Of a DNA stretch of 41,992 bases, positions 22,819 through 34,253 are shown one piece after another. Below the pieces are notes generated by a model. It worked only from the letters and a program-made list of their open reading frames with translations. It was not told the origin of the DNA and made no database searches. The first letter of the stretch is position 1. The number at the start of each line of letters is the position of its first letter. Location of the stretch: positions 1 to 41,992 of the forward strand of contig JAUNGB010000045.1 in assembly GCA_030524715.1 (NCBI GenBank), in the 5' to 3' direction. A program made the position numbers and the translations under genes. Origin of the DNA: Eubacteriales bacterium. GTDB taxonomy: Bacteria; Bacillota; Clostridia; Lachnospirales; Lachnospiraceae.

Positions 22819-24595
22819 ACTGAAAAAAGTAAATATTCAGGCGTTTCTATGTAGCGCGGCTTCGCCGGGAGATGAGCAGCTTAATAAACTGCAGAAGCTC
22901 CTTGAGCATAAATATGGAGAAAGCGTTTCACTGTTATGGAAGGAAACGCCGGAAATCAAGAAAGGGTTCCGGTTGGAAGTGGGGACTTCGGTTTATCACT
23001 GGAATCTGGAAGAAATCTATGATCTGAGCCTGGAAGAATCGAAGCGCCAGTTGGAAAATGCTCTGCGTGAAGCGGTTACAAAGCAGGGAGACGTCATTCC
23101 TCTTATGCAGCAGACGGTAGAGACATGGATGCCAAAATCTGAATTTCAGGAAATCGGGATTGTCCTGTCCGTAGGCGACGGGATTGCCACAGTCAGCGGC
23201 TTACCCAGTGTAAAATATGGGGAAATCGTGCTTTTTGACGGCGGTATCCGGGGAATGGTACAAGAACTGAAAACAGAGTATGTTGGCTGTATTCTTTTTG
23301 GCGACGACCGGGAGATCACGGAAGGAAGCATAGTAAAGCCAACAGGAAAAACAGCGGGAATTCCTGCCGGAAACGAATTTATCGGCAGAGTTATTGATGC
23401 GCTTGGAACTCCAATTGACGGAAAGGGACAGATAAAAGCCGAGGCTTACCTTCCGGTTGAAAATCCGGCGCCCGGTATTATAGACCGTCAGCCGGTAAAT
23501 GCCCCCATGGAAACAGGATTGCTGGCCATCGACGCTATGTTTCCAATCGGCAGAGGACAGAGGGAACTGATCATCGGCGACAGGCAGACAGGAAAAACAG
23601 CGATCGCGCTGGATACCATTCTGAATCAGAGAGGCAAGGATGTGATATGCATTTATGTAGCCATCGGACAGAAGGCAAGCTCTGTGGCTCAGTTGGTGGA
23701 AACACTCCGGAAGCATGGCGCAATGGAGTATTCCATTGTCGTTGCCGCTACTGCCAGTGATACCGCCCCGCTTCAATACATTGCCCCCTACGCAGGCTGT
23801 GCGTTGGGAGAATACTTTATGAATCGGGGGCGTGACGTGCTGATTGTCTATGACGACCTGTCAAAACACGCCATTGCTTACAGGGCGCTTTCCCTTTTGC
23901 TGGAACGTTCGCCGGGGCGTGAGGCTTATCCGGGGGATGTATTTTACCTTCATTCCCGTCTGCTGGAACGTTCGGCTCACCTTTCAGAGGAAAAAGGCGG
24001 AGGAAGTATGACAGCTCTTCCCATTGTGGAGACGCAGGCAGGGGATGTATCGGCATATATTCCGACAAACATTATTTCCATCACGGATGGGCAGATTTTC
24101 CTGGAAAGCGATTTATTCTTCTCGGGGCAGCGCCCGGCAGTAAATGTGGGACTTTCCGTGTCCCGTGTAGGAGGCGACGCCCAGACCAGGGCGATGAAAA
24201 AAGCGGCGGGCGCAATCCGCCTGGAACTGGCTCAGTACCGGGAAATGGAAGTATTTACACAGTTTTCCAGTGATCTTGATGACGCCACAAAGCGGCAGCT
24301 TGTTTATGGACAGGGGCTGATGCAGATGCTCCGTCAGGAACAGTATCATCCGATGAAACAGCATGAACAGGTCATTATCTTAGTGGCAGCGCTGGAGCAT
24401 ATTATGCAGGATATTCCGGCAGGAGAAATCAAAAGATTTCAGCAGGAGCTGATTCAATATGTGGAAAAAGAAGGGGCTTCTCTTTGTCAGGAGATTGAAA
24501 ACACAGGGCAGCTTTCAGATGACCGGAAACAGGAAATCATAGTTTTATCAAAGGCATTTTTGGAACTATGGAATAAAAAGAAAGAAACGCGGTGA
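22799..24595 (+). CDS. atpA: ATP synthase subunit alpha with fused delta-like N-terminal domain
   Basis: Protein of 598 residues, about 90 longer than usual. From about residue 105 it is a normal alpha subunit ([20 protein letters not shown]-loop GDRQTGKT about 93 residues later than in E. coli alpha). The first ~90 residues align with the C-terminal half of subunit delta: [45 protein letters not shown] and a closing amphipathic helix. This matches E. coli delta from VVEVDVISASALSEQQL through MAGVIIRAGD. No separate atpH exists between b and alpha, its normal place. The b-binding half of delta is thus apparently joined covalently to alpha, replacing the alpha-delta contact. The start overlaps atpF. 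Confidence 0.88.
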   Translation: MSMMEHELKKVNIQAFLCSAASPGDEQLNKLQKLLEHKYGESVSLLWKETPEIKKGFRLEVGTSVYHWNLEEIYDLSLEESKRQLENALREAVTKQGDVIPLMQQTVETWMPKSEFQEIGIVLSVGDGIATVSGLPSVKYGEIVLFDGGIRGMVQELKTEYVGCILFGDDREITEGSIVKPTGKTAGIPAGNEFIGRVIDALGTPIDGKGQIKAEAYLPVENPAPGIIDRQPVNAPMETGLLAIDAMFPIGRGQRELIIGDRQTGKTAIALDTILNQRGKDVICIYVAIGQKASSVAQLVETLRKHGAMEYSIVVAATASDTAPLQYIAPYAGCALGEYFMNRGRDVLIVYDDLSKHAIAYRALSLLLERSPGREAYPGDVFYLHSRLLERSAHLSEEKGGGSMTALPIVETQAGDVSAYIPTNIISITDGQIFLESDLFFSGQRPAVNVGLSVSRVGGDAQTRAMKKAAGAIRLELAQYREMEVFTQFSSDLDDATKRQLVYGQGLMQMLRQEQYHPMKQHEQVIILVAALEHIMQDIPAGEIKRFQQELIQYVEKEGASLCQEIENTGQLSDDRKQEIIVLSKAFLELWNKKKETR

Positions 24596-24603
24596 TTGAT
24601 CAG

Positions 24604-27328
<2,725 letters not shown>

Positions 27329-27450
27329 AGTTTAAAACAGATATTTTTAGAGCGAGAGGTGAAATAGTAAATTTATTCCTGAATGGTTAAACAGATAGTT
27401 TCTTCAGTCAAGGATAGGCTGTAGAAACGTTACTATTCACGGGAGGGGTG

Positions 27451-27487
27451 AAAAGCGTTGAAGTCATTAGGACGACAACGCTTTTTT
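27451..27487 (+). terminator. Terminator of the ATP synthase operon
   Basis: AAAAGCGTTG (27451-27460) pairs with CAACGCTTTT (from 27476) and runs into six T. Confidence 0.85.
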
Positions 27488-27515
27488 CGGTGCGCCTGCC
27501 AAGTACACCAAAAGG

Positions 27516-27544
27516 CAGAGCGCAGAATGACTGCCTGCGCTCTG
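27516..27544 (-). terminator. Terminator of hcp
   Basis: CAGAGCGCAG (27516-27525) and CTGCGCTCTG (27535-27544) form a perfect 10-bp stem just after the hcp stop. The minus strand continues CCTTTTGG. Confidence 0.7.
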
Positions 27545-27565
27545 TAATGAAAAGATGTATGATGA

Positions 27566-29164
27566 TCAACGATTCAATAAATCCTTTAAATCTTCCTCCG
27601 GCGTGGTAATCGGAGCAATCCCGTAATTCTCCACAAGAAAGTTCAGAATATTCGGCGAAAGAAAAGCTGGCAGGGACGGGCCGAGGCGGATGTTCTTAAT
27701 GCCGAGATGCAGCAGGGTCAGCAGAATACATACTGCTTTTTGCTCATACCAGGAAAGCACAAAGGAAAGCGGAAGCTCGTTGACACTGCATCCAAAGGCT
27801 TCAGCAAGAGCAGAAGCTACCTGAATAGCGCTGTAGGCGTCATTGCATTGTCCCATGTCAAGGATTCGCGGAATCCCGTTGATTTCACCGAGGTCAAGGT
27901 CGTTAAAACGGTATTTGCCGCAGGCGAGGGTCAGAACAAGGCTGTCGGCTGGAGTCTGCTTTACAAATTCCGTATAATAGTTGCGCCCCGGTTTTGCACC
28001 GTCGCATCCGGCTACAAGGAAAAAGTGACGGATGGCTCCATCCTTCACGGCCTGGACGATTTGACCAGCGGCAGAAAGTATCGCACCGTGCCCGAACCCG
28101 GTGGTAACATTTGTGCCTCCGTTGATGCCGGAAAAGTGCATATCTTCCGGATATCCGCCAAGGGAGAGTGCCTTTTCGATAACCGGGGTGAAATCTTTGC
28201 GGTCATCAATATGCACCGTTCCGGGAAAAGATACCATCTCTGTGGTAAATACACGGTCCGCATAGCTTGCTTTCGGAGGCATCAGACAATTTGTAGTGAA
28301 GAGAACCGGCGCGGGGATATCGGCAAACTCTTTCTGCTGGTTCTGCCATGCGGTGCCGAAATTCCCTTTCAAATGAGGATACTTTTTCAGTTCCGGATAG
28401 GCATGGGCAGGAAGCATTTCTCCATGTGTATAAATGTTGATTCCTTTTCCACGGGTCTGCTCCAGAAGAAGCTGGAGATCCTTTAAGTCATGTCCGGTCA
28501 CAACGATAAACGGACCCTTTTCTACGGTAAGGGGTACACTGGTGGGAACAGGGATACCGTAGGTTTCTGTATTTGCCCGGTCAAGAAGTGCCATGCATTT
28601 CAGGTTGATCTCTCCGACTTTCAGTACAGTGGGAAGTAATGCGTCTGCCGTTTCCTCATATCCGATTTTGAACAGACCTTCGCAGAAGAACCGGTTCACT
28701 TCCGGATCGGAATATCCAAGCATAAGGGCGTGGCATGCGTAGGCAGCCATGCCGCGGAGCCCAAACAGGATCAGGGATTTCAGGGAACGGATATCCTCAT
28801 CTGCACTCCACAGGAGATCCATATCGTAGTCTTCGTTGCGTCCACAAGAAGAGCTGCAGCTATCACACATAGGCACAAGGGCAGTTTTTTCTCTGTGTGT
28901 CTTTTCAATCTGCCGGATGATTGATTCATCATCAAAGTTCACATTTGTGAGTGTGGTAAATAATCCTTCTATGATGGTGCGCCAGGTGTTGTCTGTGGGA
29001 GCGGTATTTCCTTCTGTTGCGCGGGCAAGGCCGATTAAGGCCCCGGTCAGTTGATCCTGCAATTTGGCTGTTTTTGCAGATTTTCCGCAGGCGCCGGAGT
29101 TTCCCACACAACCGGAACATGCTGCGGTCTGTTCGCACTGATAACAAAACATTTTATTTTCCAT
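27566..29164 (-). CDS. hcp: Hybrid cluster protein / hydroxylamine reductase
   Basis: Protein of 532 residues; ATG at 29164 is chosen because GGAGGAATACATTA precedes it. The N-terminal cysteines C7, C10, C19 and C26 (CYQCEQTAACSGC...C) bind the simple Fe-S cluster. Hybrid Fe-S-O cluster ligands lie in VVTGHDLKDL, FTTNCLMPP, VAGCDGAKPG and LACGKYRFND. Family members reduce hydroxylamine and nitric oxide and protect anaerobes from nitrosative stress. It is divergent from a Crp/Fnr regulator, and its promoter has the same box as asrA and the gene at 36152, so it is probably induced under NO, nitrite or sulfite stress. Confidence 0.93.
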   Translation of the reverse strand: MENKMFCYQCEQTAACSGCVGNSGACGKSAKTAKLQDQLTGALIGLARATEGNTAPTDNTWRTIIEGLFTTLTNVNFDDESIIRQIEKTHREKTALVPMCDSCSSSCGRNEDYDMDLLWSADEDIRSLKSLILFGLRGMAAYACHALMLGYSDPEVNRFFCEGLFKIGYEETADALLPTVLKVGEINLKCMALLDRANTETYGIPVPTSVPLTVEKGPFIVVTGHDLKDLQLLLEQTRGKGINIYTHGEMLPAHAYPELKKYPHLKGNFGTAWQNQQKEFADIPAPVLFTTNCLMPPKASYADRVFTTEMVSFPGTVHIDDRKDFTPVIEKALSLGGYPEDMHFSGINGGTNVTTGFGHGAILSAAGQIVQAVKDGAIRHFFLVAGCDGAKPGRNYYTEFVKQTPADSLVLTLACGKYRFNDLDLGEINGIPRILDMGQCNDAYSAIQVASALAEAFGCSVNELPLSFVLSWYEQKAVCILLTLLHLGIKNIRLGPSLPAFLSPNILNFLVENYGIAPITTPEEDLKDLLNR

Positions 29165-29210
29165 TAATGTATTCCTCCAATTTTTGTTTTCTTGTTTTCT
29201 TGGGTAAACT

Positions 29211-29251
29211 ATAGTACAATATCGAAAACAAGTATGTTTGATTTCAAACAA
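29211..29251 (-). promoter_or_regulatory. hcp promoter with Crp/Fnr-type palindrome
   Basis: TGTTTGA-TT-TCAAACA (29235-29250) is a perfect 7+7 palindrome. On the minus strand TGTACTAT supplies a -10 (TACTAT, 29216-29211), and no -35 is seen. Box-to-(-10) spacing is identical to that at asrA (33106) and 36066. The box centre lies about 39 bp before the expected start, a class II activator position. The palindrome also lies just before the regulator's own start, so autoregulation is likely. Confidence 0.75.
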
Positions 29252-29264
29252 ATGGGGTGCTTTT

Positions 29265-29945
29265 TTGAAAAAATATTTGTCCGTATTAAGAAGGTGTACA
29301 TTGTTTCAGGGACTGTCAGACAGCGAGATTTTGTCCTCACTGAACTGCATAGGTGCAGAAACAGAAACCAGGGAGAAGAATGAGTATATTCTGCGTGCAG
29401 GTGAGAAAACGGATTCCGTTGGGCTTTTATTGTCAGGAGGCGCGTTGATTATCCAGGAGGATTTATGGGGAAACCGGAATGTGATCACAAGGCTTGGACC
29501 GGGAGATTTTTTTGCAGAGTCCTTTGCGGCTATTCCGAATACTGTCCTCAGTGTCAGTGTGGTTGCGACAGAAACCAGTGAAACCATGAAAATGGATATC
29601 ACCCGTATGTTGACGGTGTGCTCCTCGGCGTGCAACTGCCATAACCAGCTGATTCATAATCTGGTAACAGCGCTGGCGGGGAAACTTCTGGTGTTCAATG
29701 ACAAGATTACGCATATGAGTAAACGAAAGACGCGGGATAAGCTGCTGTCTTATTTGTCTGCCGAATCCCTCCGGCAAAATTCTCTGTCCTTTGATATCCC
29801 CTTTGACCGGCAGCAACTGGCGGATTTTCTCTGTGTGGAGAGGGCGGCGATGTCCGTGGAATTATCGAAATTGCAAAAAGAGGGATTGTTAAAAACAGAC
29901 CACTCCCATTTTGAGTTAAATATAGAAGCGGTAAGTCAGAAATAG
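29265..29945 (+). CDS. Crp/Fnr-family transcription regulator (HcpR-like)
   Basis: Protein of about 226 residues. TTG 29265 is preferred because GGGGTG lies 5 nt upstream and a longer frame from TTG 29238 would overlap the palindromic operator. It has a cyclic-nucleotide-type sensor beta-barrel (NEYILRAGEKTDSVGLLLSGG, LGPGDFFAESFA), a dimer helix, and a C-terminal winged helix (DRQQLADFLCVERAAMSVELSKLQKEG). The N-terminal FNR four-Cys cluster is absent, but an unusual CSSACNCH cluster precedes the dimer helix. Its position next to hcp fits HcpR regulators that sense NO in other anaerobes. The shared box upstream of hcp, asrA and 36152 suggests its regulon. Confidence 0.82.
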   Translation: MKKYLSVLRRCTLFQGLSDSEILSSLNCIGAETETREKNEYILRAGEKTDSVGLLLSGGALIIQEDLWGNRNVITRLGPGDFFAESFAAIPNTVLSVSVVATETSETMKMDITRMLTVCSSACNCHNQLIHNLVTALAGKLLVFNDKITHMSKRKTRDKLLSYLSAESLRQNSLSFDIPFDRQQLADFLCVERAAMSVELSKLQKEGLLKTDHSHFELNIEAVSQK

Positions 29946-29997
29946 GAGCTTGCCGGGATGGAATACCAATAGAAAAGGATTTGGAGGTGCTGAGAGG

Positions 29998-30162
29998 ATG
30001 AAACGGCCTAAAATTCAGATTATACTGATCGACCAGAAAGGATCGAAAGGATGCCATAGGGGCATAAAATAGGGGACGGCTATGTTTGCCTGCCCGGATG
30101 TGAACACGCTGAATGTTTTCCGGATTGAGAGAATTGATGATGCGGATGAGAACTTAATATAG
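29998..30162 (+). pseudogene. Short frameshifted remnant, possibly TIGR04076-like
   Basis: After GGAGGTGCTGAGAGG an ATG opens MKRPKIQIILIDQKGSKGCH and stops after 24 codons. One base shift later the frame continues GHKIGDGYVCLPGCEHAECFPD and stops. The joined sequence resembles the small Cys-containing TIGR04076 type of protein, but the match is weak. It may be a decayed small gene behind the Crp/Fnr gene. Confidence 0.3.
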
Positions 30163-30174
30163 CACAGAAGATAG

Positions 30175-30208
30175 ATACCCCGTTGCCCGCAGCGGGGTAT
30201 TTGATTTT
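30175..30208. terminator. Convergent terminator
   Basis: ATACCCCG (30175-30182) pairs with CGGGGTAT (30193-30200) and is followed on the plus strand by TTGATTTTA. It lies just beyond the stop of the LysR gene and could serve both directions. Confidence 0.6.
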
Positions 30209-30213
30209 ACGGC

Positions 30214-31080
30214 TTATGGAAGTATATCTATATTCTGGCAGATGAAATCAATAAACCGTTTGCTCGCGATCGGTAGCTCGTTTTTCTCTTTTGCAATTAA
30301 CCCCAGCGCTCTTGTAACAGGCGGCGTAATTGGTCGAATGACAACCGCATAGCTGGTTTTTCTCAAGACCAGTTCCGGCAAAATACTGACGCCCAATTTG
30401 TTTTCAACCATCGACAGAATGGAGTAGTCATCATGGACCCGCAGCCGTACCTTCGGTTTCAGTCCCTGTTCATGAAATGCCACCAATGGCCTGCTCTCAC
30501 TTCCTTCCTCAATGACAAGGAACGGATGCTCCGCAAGCTGTTCCAGCGTGACAGCCTCCCGTTTTGCCAATGGATGATCCTGCGGCAGAACTGCCCGATA
30601 TTCTCCCTCCTTTAAGAAGGTCGCTTTTCCATTATAAACACTCATATTCACAAAACCAAAATCCACCTCCCCTGTCCGTACCCATTCCGGGATGCTGTTA
30701 TTATCCCCCTGATGGAGTACAAACTCTACATTAGGATATTGTTCCTGGAAATCCCGGATCAGCGGAGGCAGCCAGTGGCAGGAGATGCTGGATAAGGTGC
30801 CGATCCGGATCACGCCGGATTCCAGACCGCGTATTTCCTTTATGAGCTCCTGCATAGAGAGATATTGGGATACCGCTTTTTTGAGTGCCGGAAAAACACG
30901 TTCCCCCTCGATGGTCAGACAAATGCGATGACTGGTGCGATACAGGAGTTTCATGTCTAATTCCCGTTCCAGCGACGCGATCATCTGGCTGAGAGCAGGC
31001 TGCGTATAGCCGAGAATCTCTGCGGCTTTTGTGAAACTTCCGACTTCCACGACCTTTTGTAAAGCAATATAACGATTCAT
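30214..31080 (-). CDS. LysR-family transcription regulator
   Basis: Protein of 288 residues. The N-terminal winged helix (VVEVGSFTKAAEILGYTQPALSQMIASLERELDMKLL, about 10-46) is typical, followed by the periplasmic-binding-like effector domain (VIRIGTLSSISCHWLPPLI to ENKLGVSILPELVL). It is transcribed away from the GNAT/racemase/GNAT genes at 31238-33076, the usual arrangement for LysR control of a neighbouring operon. The effector cannot be deduced; an amino-acid-type ligand would fit a racemase target. Confidence 0.88.
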   Translation of the reverse strand: MNRYIALQKVVEVGSFTKAAEILGYTQPALSQMIASLERELDMKLLYRTSHRICLTIEGERVFPALKKAVSQYLSMQELIKEIRGLESGVIRIGTLSSISCHWLPPLIRDFQEQYPNVEFVLHQGDNNSIPEWVRTGEVDFGFVNMSVYNGKATFLKEGEYRAVLPQDHPLAKREAVTLEQLAEHPFLVIEEGSESRPLVAFHEQGLKPKVRLRVHDDYSILSMVENKLGVSILPELVLRKTSYAVVIRPITPPVTRALGLIAKEKNELPIASKRFIDFICQNIDILP

Positions 31081-31082
31081 TT

Positions 31083-31153
31083 ATAGAATAACCTTTCTGC
31101 ATACTAATATCATAAACATCTATTTTACTTATTCTATCGCGTAGTATATACTA
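31083..31153. promoter_or_regulatory. LysR divergent control region
   Basis: Two symmetric elements lie between the LysR gene and the GNAT operon: ATAGAATAA (31083-31091) with TTATTCTAT (31129-31137), a 9-bp inverted repeat, and the perfect palindrome TAGTATATACTA (31142-31153). Either could be the regulator's binding site. Confidence 0.45.
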
Positions 31154-31237
31154 AAATCAGCGAGAATACAAGTTTCAAAGCGAAAACTGGTAAAGGCAGT
31201 GCAAAAATCATAAGGTCATGTGAAGGAGGATTGCGAA

Positions 31238-31777
31238 ATGATACGAAAGGCAACCATAGAGGACATTCCTGCTGTGGCGCAGAGCTATCAGGAATTGTTC
31301 CGCCATGAAGCTGTCCATGGCAGCACGACAAATTGGGCAGAGGGGCTTTACCCGACAAAAGATACCGCAGCACAGGCTTTTGACGCGAATACTCTGTATG
31401 TACTGGAAGAAACAGGCGCAGTTTACGGAAGTGTGATTCTGGATCAAACGCAGCCGCCTGAATATGGGGAGATCGATTGGGCATACCCGGCAGAACCGGC
31501 GAAAGTCGTGGTGATTCACACGCTCTGCATTTGTCCTTCGCAGGCAGGAAAAGGGTACGGTAGACAAATGGTATCCTTTGCATTGGAGAAAGCATTGCAG
31601 CTTGGCTGTAAGGCAGTCCGTCTGGATACATGGGAAGGCAACCATCCGGCAGCTTCTTTGTATGAAAGTATGGGGTTTCGTTTGGCTGGGTCAGCTCCCA
31701 TGTGTCTGCATGGGGTGATTCAGGAACAGCAGATATTTTTAGAACGTGAGGTGAAATGTGATGATCCTGCTGAATAA
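31238..31777 (+). CDS. GNAT-family N-acetyltransferase
   Basis: Protein of 179 residues; ATG 31238 follows AAGGAGG. It shows the GNAT start MIRKATIEDIPAVAQSYQEL, the acetyl-CoA loop in SQAGKGYGRQMVSFALEKA and the late motif NHPAASLYESMGFRLAG. The acceptor substrate is unknown. First gene of a likely three-gene operon with an Asp/Glu racemase and a second GNAT, so amino-acid or related amine modification is a reasonable guess. Confidence 0.82.
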   Translation: MIRKATIEDIPAVAQSYQELFRHEAVHGSTTNWAEGLYPTKDTAAQAFDANTLYVLEETGAVYGSVILDQTQPPEYGEIDWAYPAEPAKVVVIHTLCICPSQAGKGYGRQMVSFALEKALQLGCKAVRLDTWEGNHPAASLYESMGFRLAGSAPMCLHGVIQEQQIFLEREVKCDDPAE

Positions 31778-31831
31778 CGATTATAACCTTTATTTTTGGG
31801 AGTATATTTTATCGCTTGTGGAGGAAAATGT

Positions 31832-32527
31832 ATGAAAAAACTGGGACTGATTGGCGGCGTAGGACCGGAATCCACGATTCCTTATTACAAAGGTATTCTC
31901 TACGGAGTAAAAGCAAGAAAAGAAACCCCGTATTTACCGCCATTGACGATTGAAAGCCTTAGCTGTTACGAAGTAATCCGCATGAGTAACGAAGGCGATA
32001 CAGAGGGACTGACTGCTTACCTGCTGGCAGGTGTTCGTAATCTGGCGGCGGCAGGCGCGGAAGTGGGAGCATTGGCATGCAACACAGGGCACATGGTATT
32101 TGACGTGCTTCAAAAGGCGTCGCCGATTCCACTGGTGAGCATCGTGGATGTCACCTGTGCTGAAGCAGTCCGGGAGGGTTATCAAAAAGTCGGCCTGCTG
32201 GGGACTGCTGTTACTATGGAGACCGATTTCTTCAAAAAGCCGTTCCGGGAAGTCGGCATTGAGGTCGTGAGCCCTGACGCAGAGGAATGCGCCTATATTG
32301 AGGATCATATCGTCAATGAGCTGGAAGTGGGAATCGTAAATGAAGATACCGCGGTACATATTTTGAAGGTCGTGGAACGTATGGTGTCAGAACAGAAAAT
32401 TGAGGCCATTGTTTTGGGATGTACGGAGCTTCCATTGTTATTTGAGGGCAGGAAAGTACCCGTCCCTTTGCTGGATACGATGAAGATTCATATTGATGCG
32501 CTTATAAATACAATACTGGAGGAATAG
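31832..32527 (+). CDS. Aspartate/glutamate racemase-family protein
   Basis: Protein of 231 residues; ATG 31832 follows GGAGGAAAATGT. The cofactor-independent racemase pair of cysteines is present: C83 in ALACNTGHM and C197 in VLGCTELPLL. The N-terminal MKKLGLIGGVGPESTIPYY is characteristic of the Asp/Glu/hydantoin racemase group. It likely interconverts L- and D-aspartate or a related amino acid, for cell wall or amino-acid use. It ends 3 nt before the next GNAT gene. Confidence 0.87.
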   Translation: MKKLGLIGGVGPESTIPYYKGILYGVKARKETPYLPPLTIESLSCYEVIRMSNEGDTEGLTAYLLAGVRNLAAAGAEVGALACNTGHMVFDVLQKASPIPLVSIVDVTCAEAVREGYQKVGLLGTAVTMETDFFKKPFREVGIEVVSPDAEECAYIEDHIVNELEVGIVNEDTAVHILKVVERMVSEQKIEAIVLGCTELPLLFEGRKVPVPLLDTMKIHIDALINTILEE

Positions 32528-32530
32528 AAG

Positions 32531-33076
32531 ATGATAATCACACAGGCAACGATACAGGATATACCGGCTGTGCTGGCTTTATTGAAAGCCAACCATGCCG
32601 ACAACGTGACGGACAAGACCAATGGATTTGTCACAACGAATATGACGGAGCAGCAGATGGCGGCGCTTATTGAACAGGAAAACGGTGTCACAGTTGCAAA
32701 AGACGGAGGCAAAGTGGTTGCTTTTGCATTGGCAGCATCCTGGGAGTTTTGGTCTGAATGGCCGTTCTTTGCTTATATGATTGAGGAACTTCCCAAATTC
32801 AGTTTTGAAGGTCAGCAGCTCACTACGGAGAATTCATACCAATATGGCCCGGTGTGCGTGGATCAGGATTACCGCAACAGCGGCATCTTTGAAAAGGTGT
32901 TTTTTGCATCTCTCGCCAGTATGCGTGATCGCTATCCTATCATGGCGACCTTTATCAACCAGATCAATCCCCGGTCTTACGCTGCCCATACACGGAAAGC
33001 TGGCATGGCAGAAGTTGGACGGTTTGATTACAACAACAATCACTATTATTTGATGGCTTGCTCAACCAATTTTTGA
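32531..33076 (+). CDS. Second GNAT-family N-acetyltransferase
   Basis: Protein of 181 residues beginning MIITQATIQDIPAVLALLKANHAD. The acetyl-CoA region is less canonical (VCVDQDYRNSGIFEKVFFASLASM) and the end reads NPRSYAAHTRKAGMAEVGRFDYNNNHYYLM. It starts 3 nt after the racemase stop with ribosome site GGAGGAATAG and is cotranscribed. The substrate is unknown; it is not a close duplicate of the first GNAT. Confidence 0.8.
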   Translation: MIITQATIQDIPAVLALLKANHADNVTDKTNGFVTTNMTEQQMAALIEQENGVTVAKDGGKVVAFALAASWEFWSEWPFFAYMIEELPKFSFEGQQLTTENSYQYGPVCVDQDYRNSGIFEKVFFASLASMRDRYPIMATFINQINPRSYAAHTRKAGMAEVGRFDYNNNHYYLMACSTNF

Positions 33077-33105
33077 GCCCGAAAGCCAGAAAAAATTTCT
33101 TTTTT

Positions 33106-33146
33106 TTGTTTGAATTACAACAGACTTCTGGGATTTTCTGTAATAA
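33106..33146 (+). promoter_or_regulatory. asrABC promoter with hcp-type box
   Basis: TGTTTGAATTACAACA (33107-33122), within a 21-bp exact repeat of 36066-36086, is followed by the -10 TAATAA at 33141. From box to -10 the sequence is 40/47 identical to the promoter at 36066. At the hcp box 17 of 21 positions match with the same -10 offset. Confidence 0.75.
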
Positions 33147-33254
33147 AATTGTATTGCCATAACAAGAAAGTTCGGGAGTAGCTGTGAGGAACAGTTACGT
33201 TTGGAAGATTATGCTGCCTTAATAAGAACGGCAAATACGAAAAGGAGGATACAT

Positions 33255-34253
33255 ATGGGATACCGGATTTCAAGGGAAACAGCGGATGAAATTTTTGTCA
33301 GGCTGAAACAGGAGTATGATATTTTTGCACCGAGAGTTTTTGAAGGAGAAGGATGCTTTTCCGATACGGACGTCATCCGATATGGGAAGATTGACAGGCT
33401 GGATGAGATTGAATGGAAACGCAGGTCAGACTATTCATTTAAGGAGGCGCTGCTGCCGGTGAATGAAACGCTTTTTTATTTTACGGAGAATGAAACGACG
33501 GTTCCTTCTGTTACAGAAAAGAAGCGGCTGATTTTTCTGCGGAGCTGTGATCTGCACGCGGTAAAGCGGATGGACGCCATTTATCTGCATAACGGACCGG
33601 AGGATTTTTATTACAAGAGGCTCCGGGAAAAAGCAGTTTTTGTGCTGATGGGATGCAGCGAAACCTGCGATACAGGATTTTGCGCAAGTATGGGTACGAA
33701 CCGGACGGAGGAGTATGACCTGTATCTGAAGATGGAAGAAGGAAATGTATGGGCAGACTGCAGATCAGAAGAAATAGCCCATATTTTTGAAGAAACAGGG
33801 GCCAAAGAGCAGGAAGTGTGCCCGGAATTTGTGACGGAAAACAAAGAGACTGTGACACTTCCAAAGAACCTGTCCACAGAGAACTTTTCCAATCCCCTGT
33901 GGGAGGAACACGGAAGGCGCTGTATCGGATGCGGCCGATGCAATTTTGTCTGTCCTACCTGTACCTGCTTTACGATGCAGGACGTCCTCTACCGGGATAA
34001 CGAGAACGTGGGCGAGCGCAGGCGTGTATGGGCTTCCTGTCAGGTGGATGGCTTTACGGATATCGCAGGCGGGAACAGCTTTCGGAAGAGCCAGGGAGAA
34101 CGGCTGCGCTTCAAAGTTATGCACAAAATCTACGATTTTGAAAAGCGGTTCGGGTATCCCATGTGCGTGGGATGCGGGCGCTGCGATTCGGTCTGCCCGG
34201 AATACATATCCTACGCTGATCTTGTAAACCAGCTTGCAAAGGAGGAAGCCTGA
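33255..34253 (+). CDS. asrA: Anaerobic sulfite reductase subunit A (ferredoxin type)
   Basis: Iron-sulfur subunit of 332 residues; ATG 33255 follows AAAGGAGG. Two [4Fe-4S] motifs lie near the C-terminus: CIGCGRCNFVCPTC and CVGCGRCDSVCPEY. The N-terminal region contains LIFLRSCDLHAVKRMD and GCSETCDTGFCASMG, typical of AsrA/hydrogenase beta-type subunits. It passes electrons to the siroheme subunit AsrC for reduction of sulfite to sulfide. The stop is adjacent to the asrB start. Confidence 0.92.
   Translation: MGYRISRETADEIFVRLKQEYDIFAPRVFEGEGCFSDTDVIRYGKIDRLDEIEWKRRSDYSFKEALLPVNETLFYFTENETTVPSVTEKKRLIFLRSCDLHAVKRMDAIYLHNGPEDFYYKRLREKAVFVLMGCSETCDTGFCASMGTNRTEEYDLYLKMEEGNVWADCRSEEIAHIFEETGAKEQEVCPEFVTENKETVTLPKNLSTENFSNPLWEEHGRRCIGCGRCNFVCPTCTCFTMQDVLYRDNENVGERRRVWASCQVDGFTDIAGGNSFRKSQGERLRFKVMHKIYDFEKRFGYPMCVGCGRCDSVCPEYISYADLVNQLAKEEA

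Noticed and set aside
27707-28486. 259-codon open frame antisense to hcp
   Set aside because: It lies wholly inside a well-conserved hcp gene and has no ribosome site or domain.
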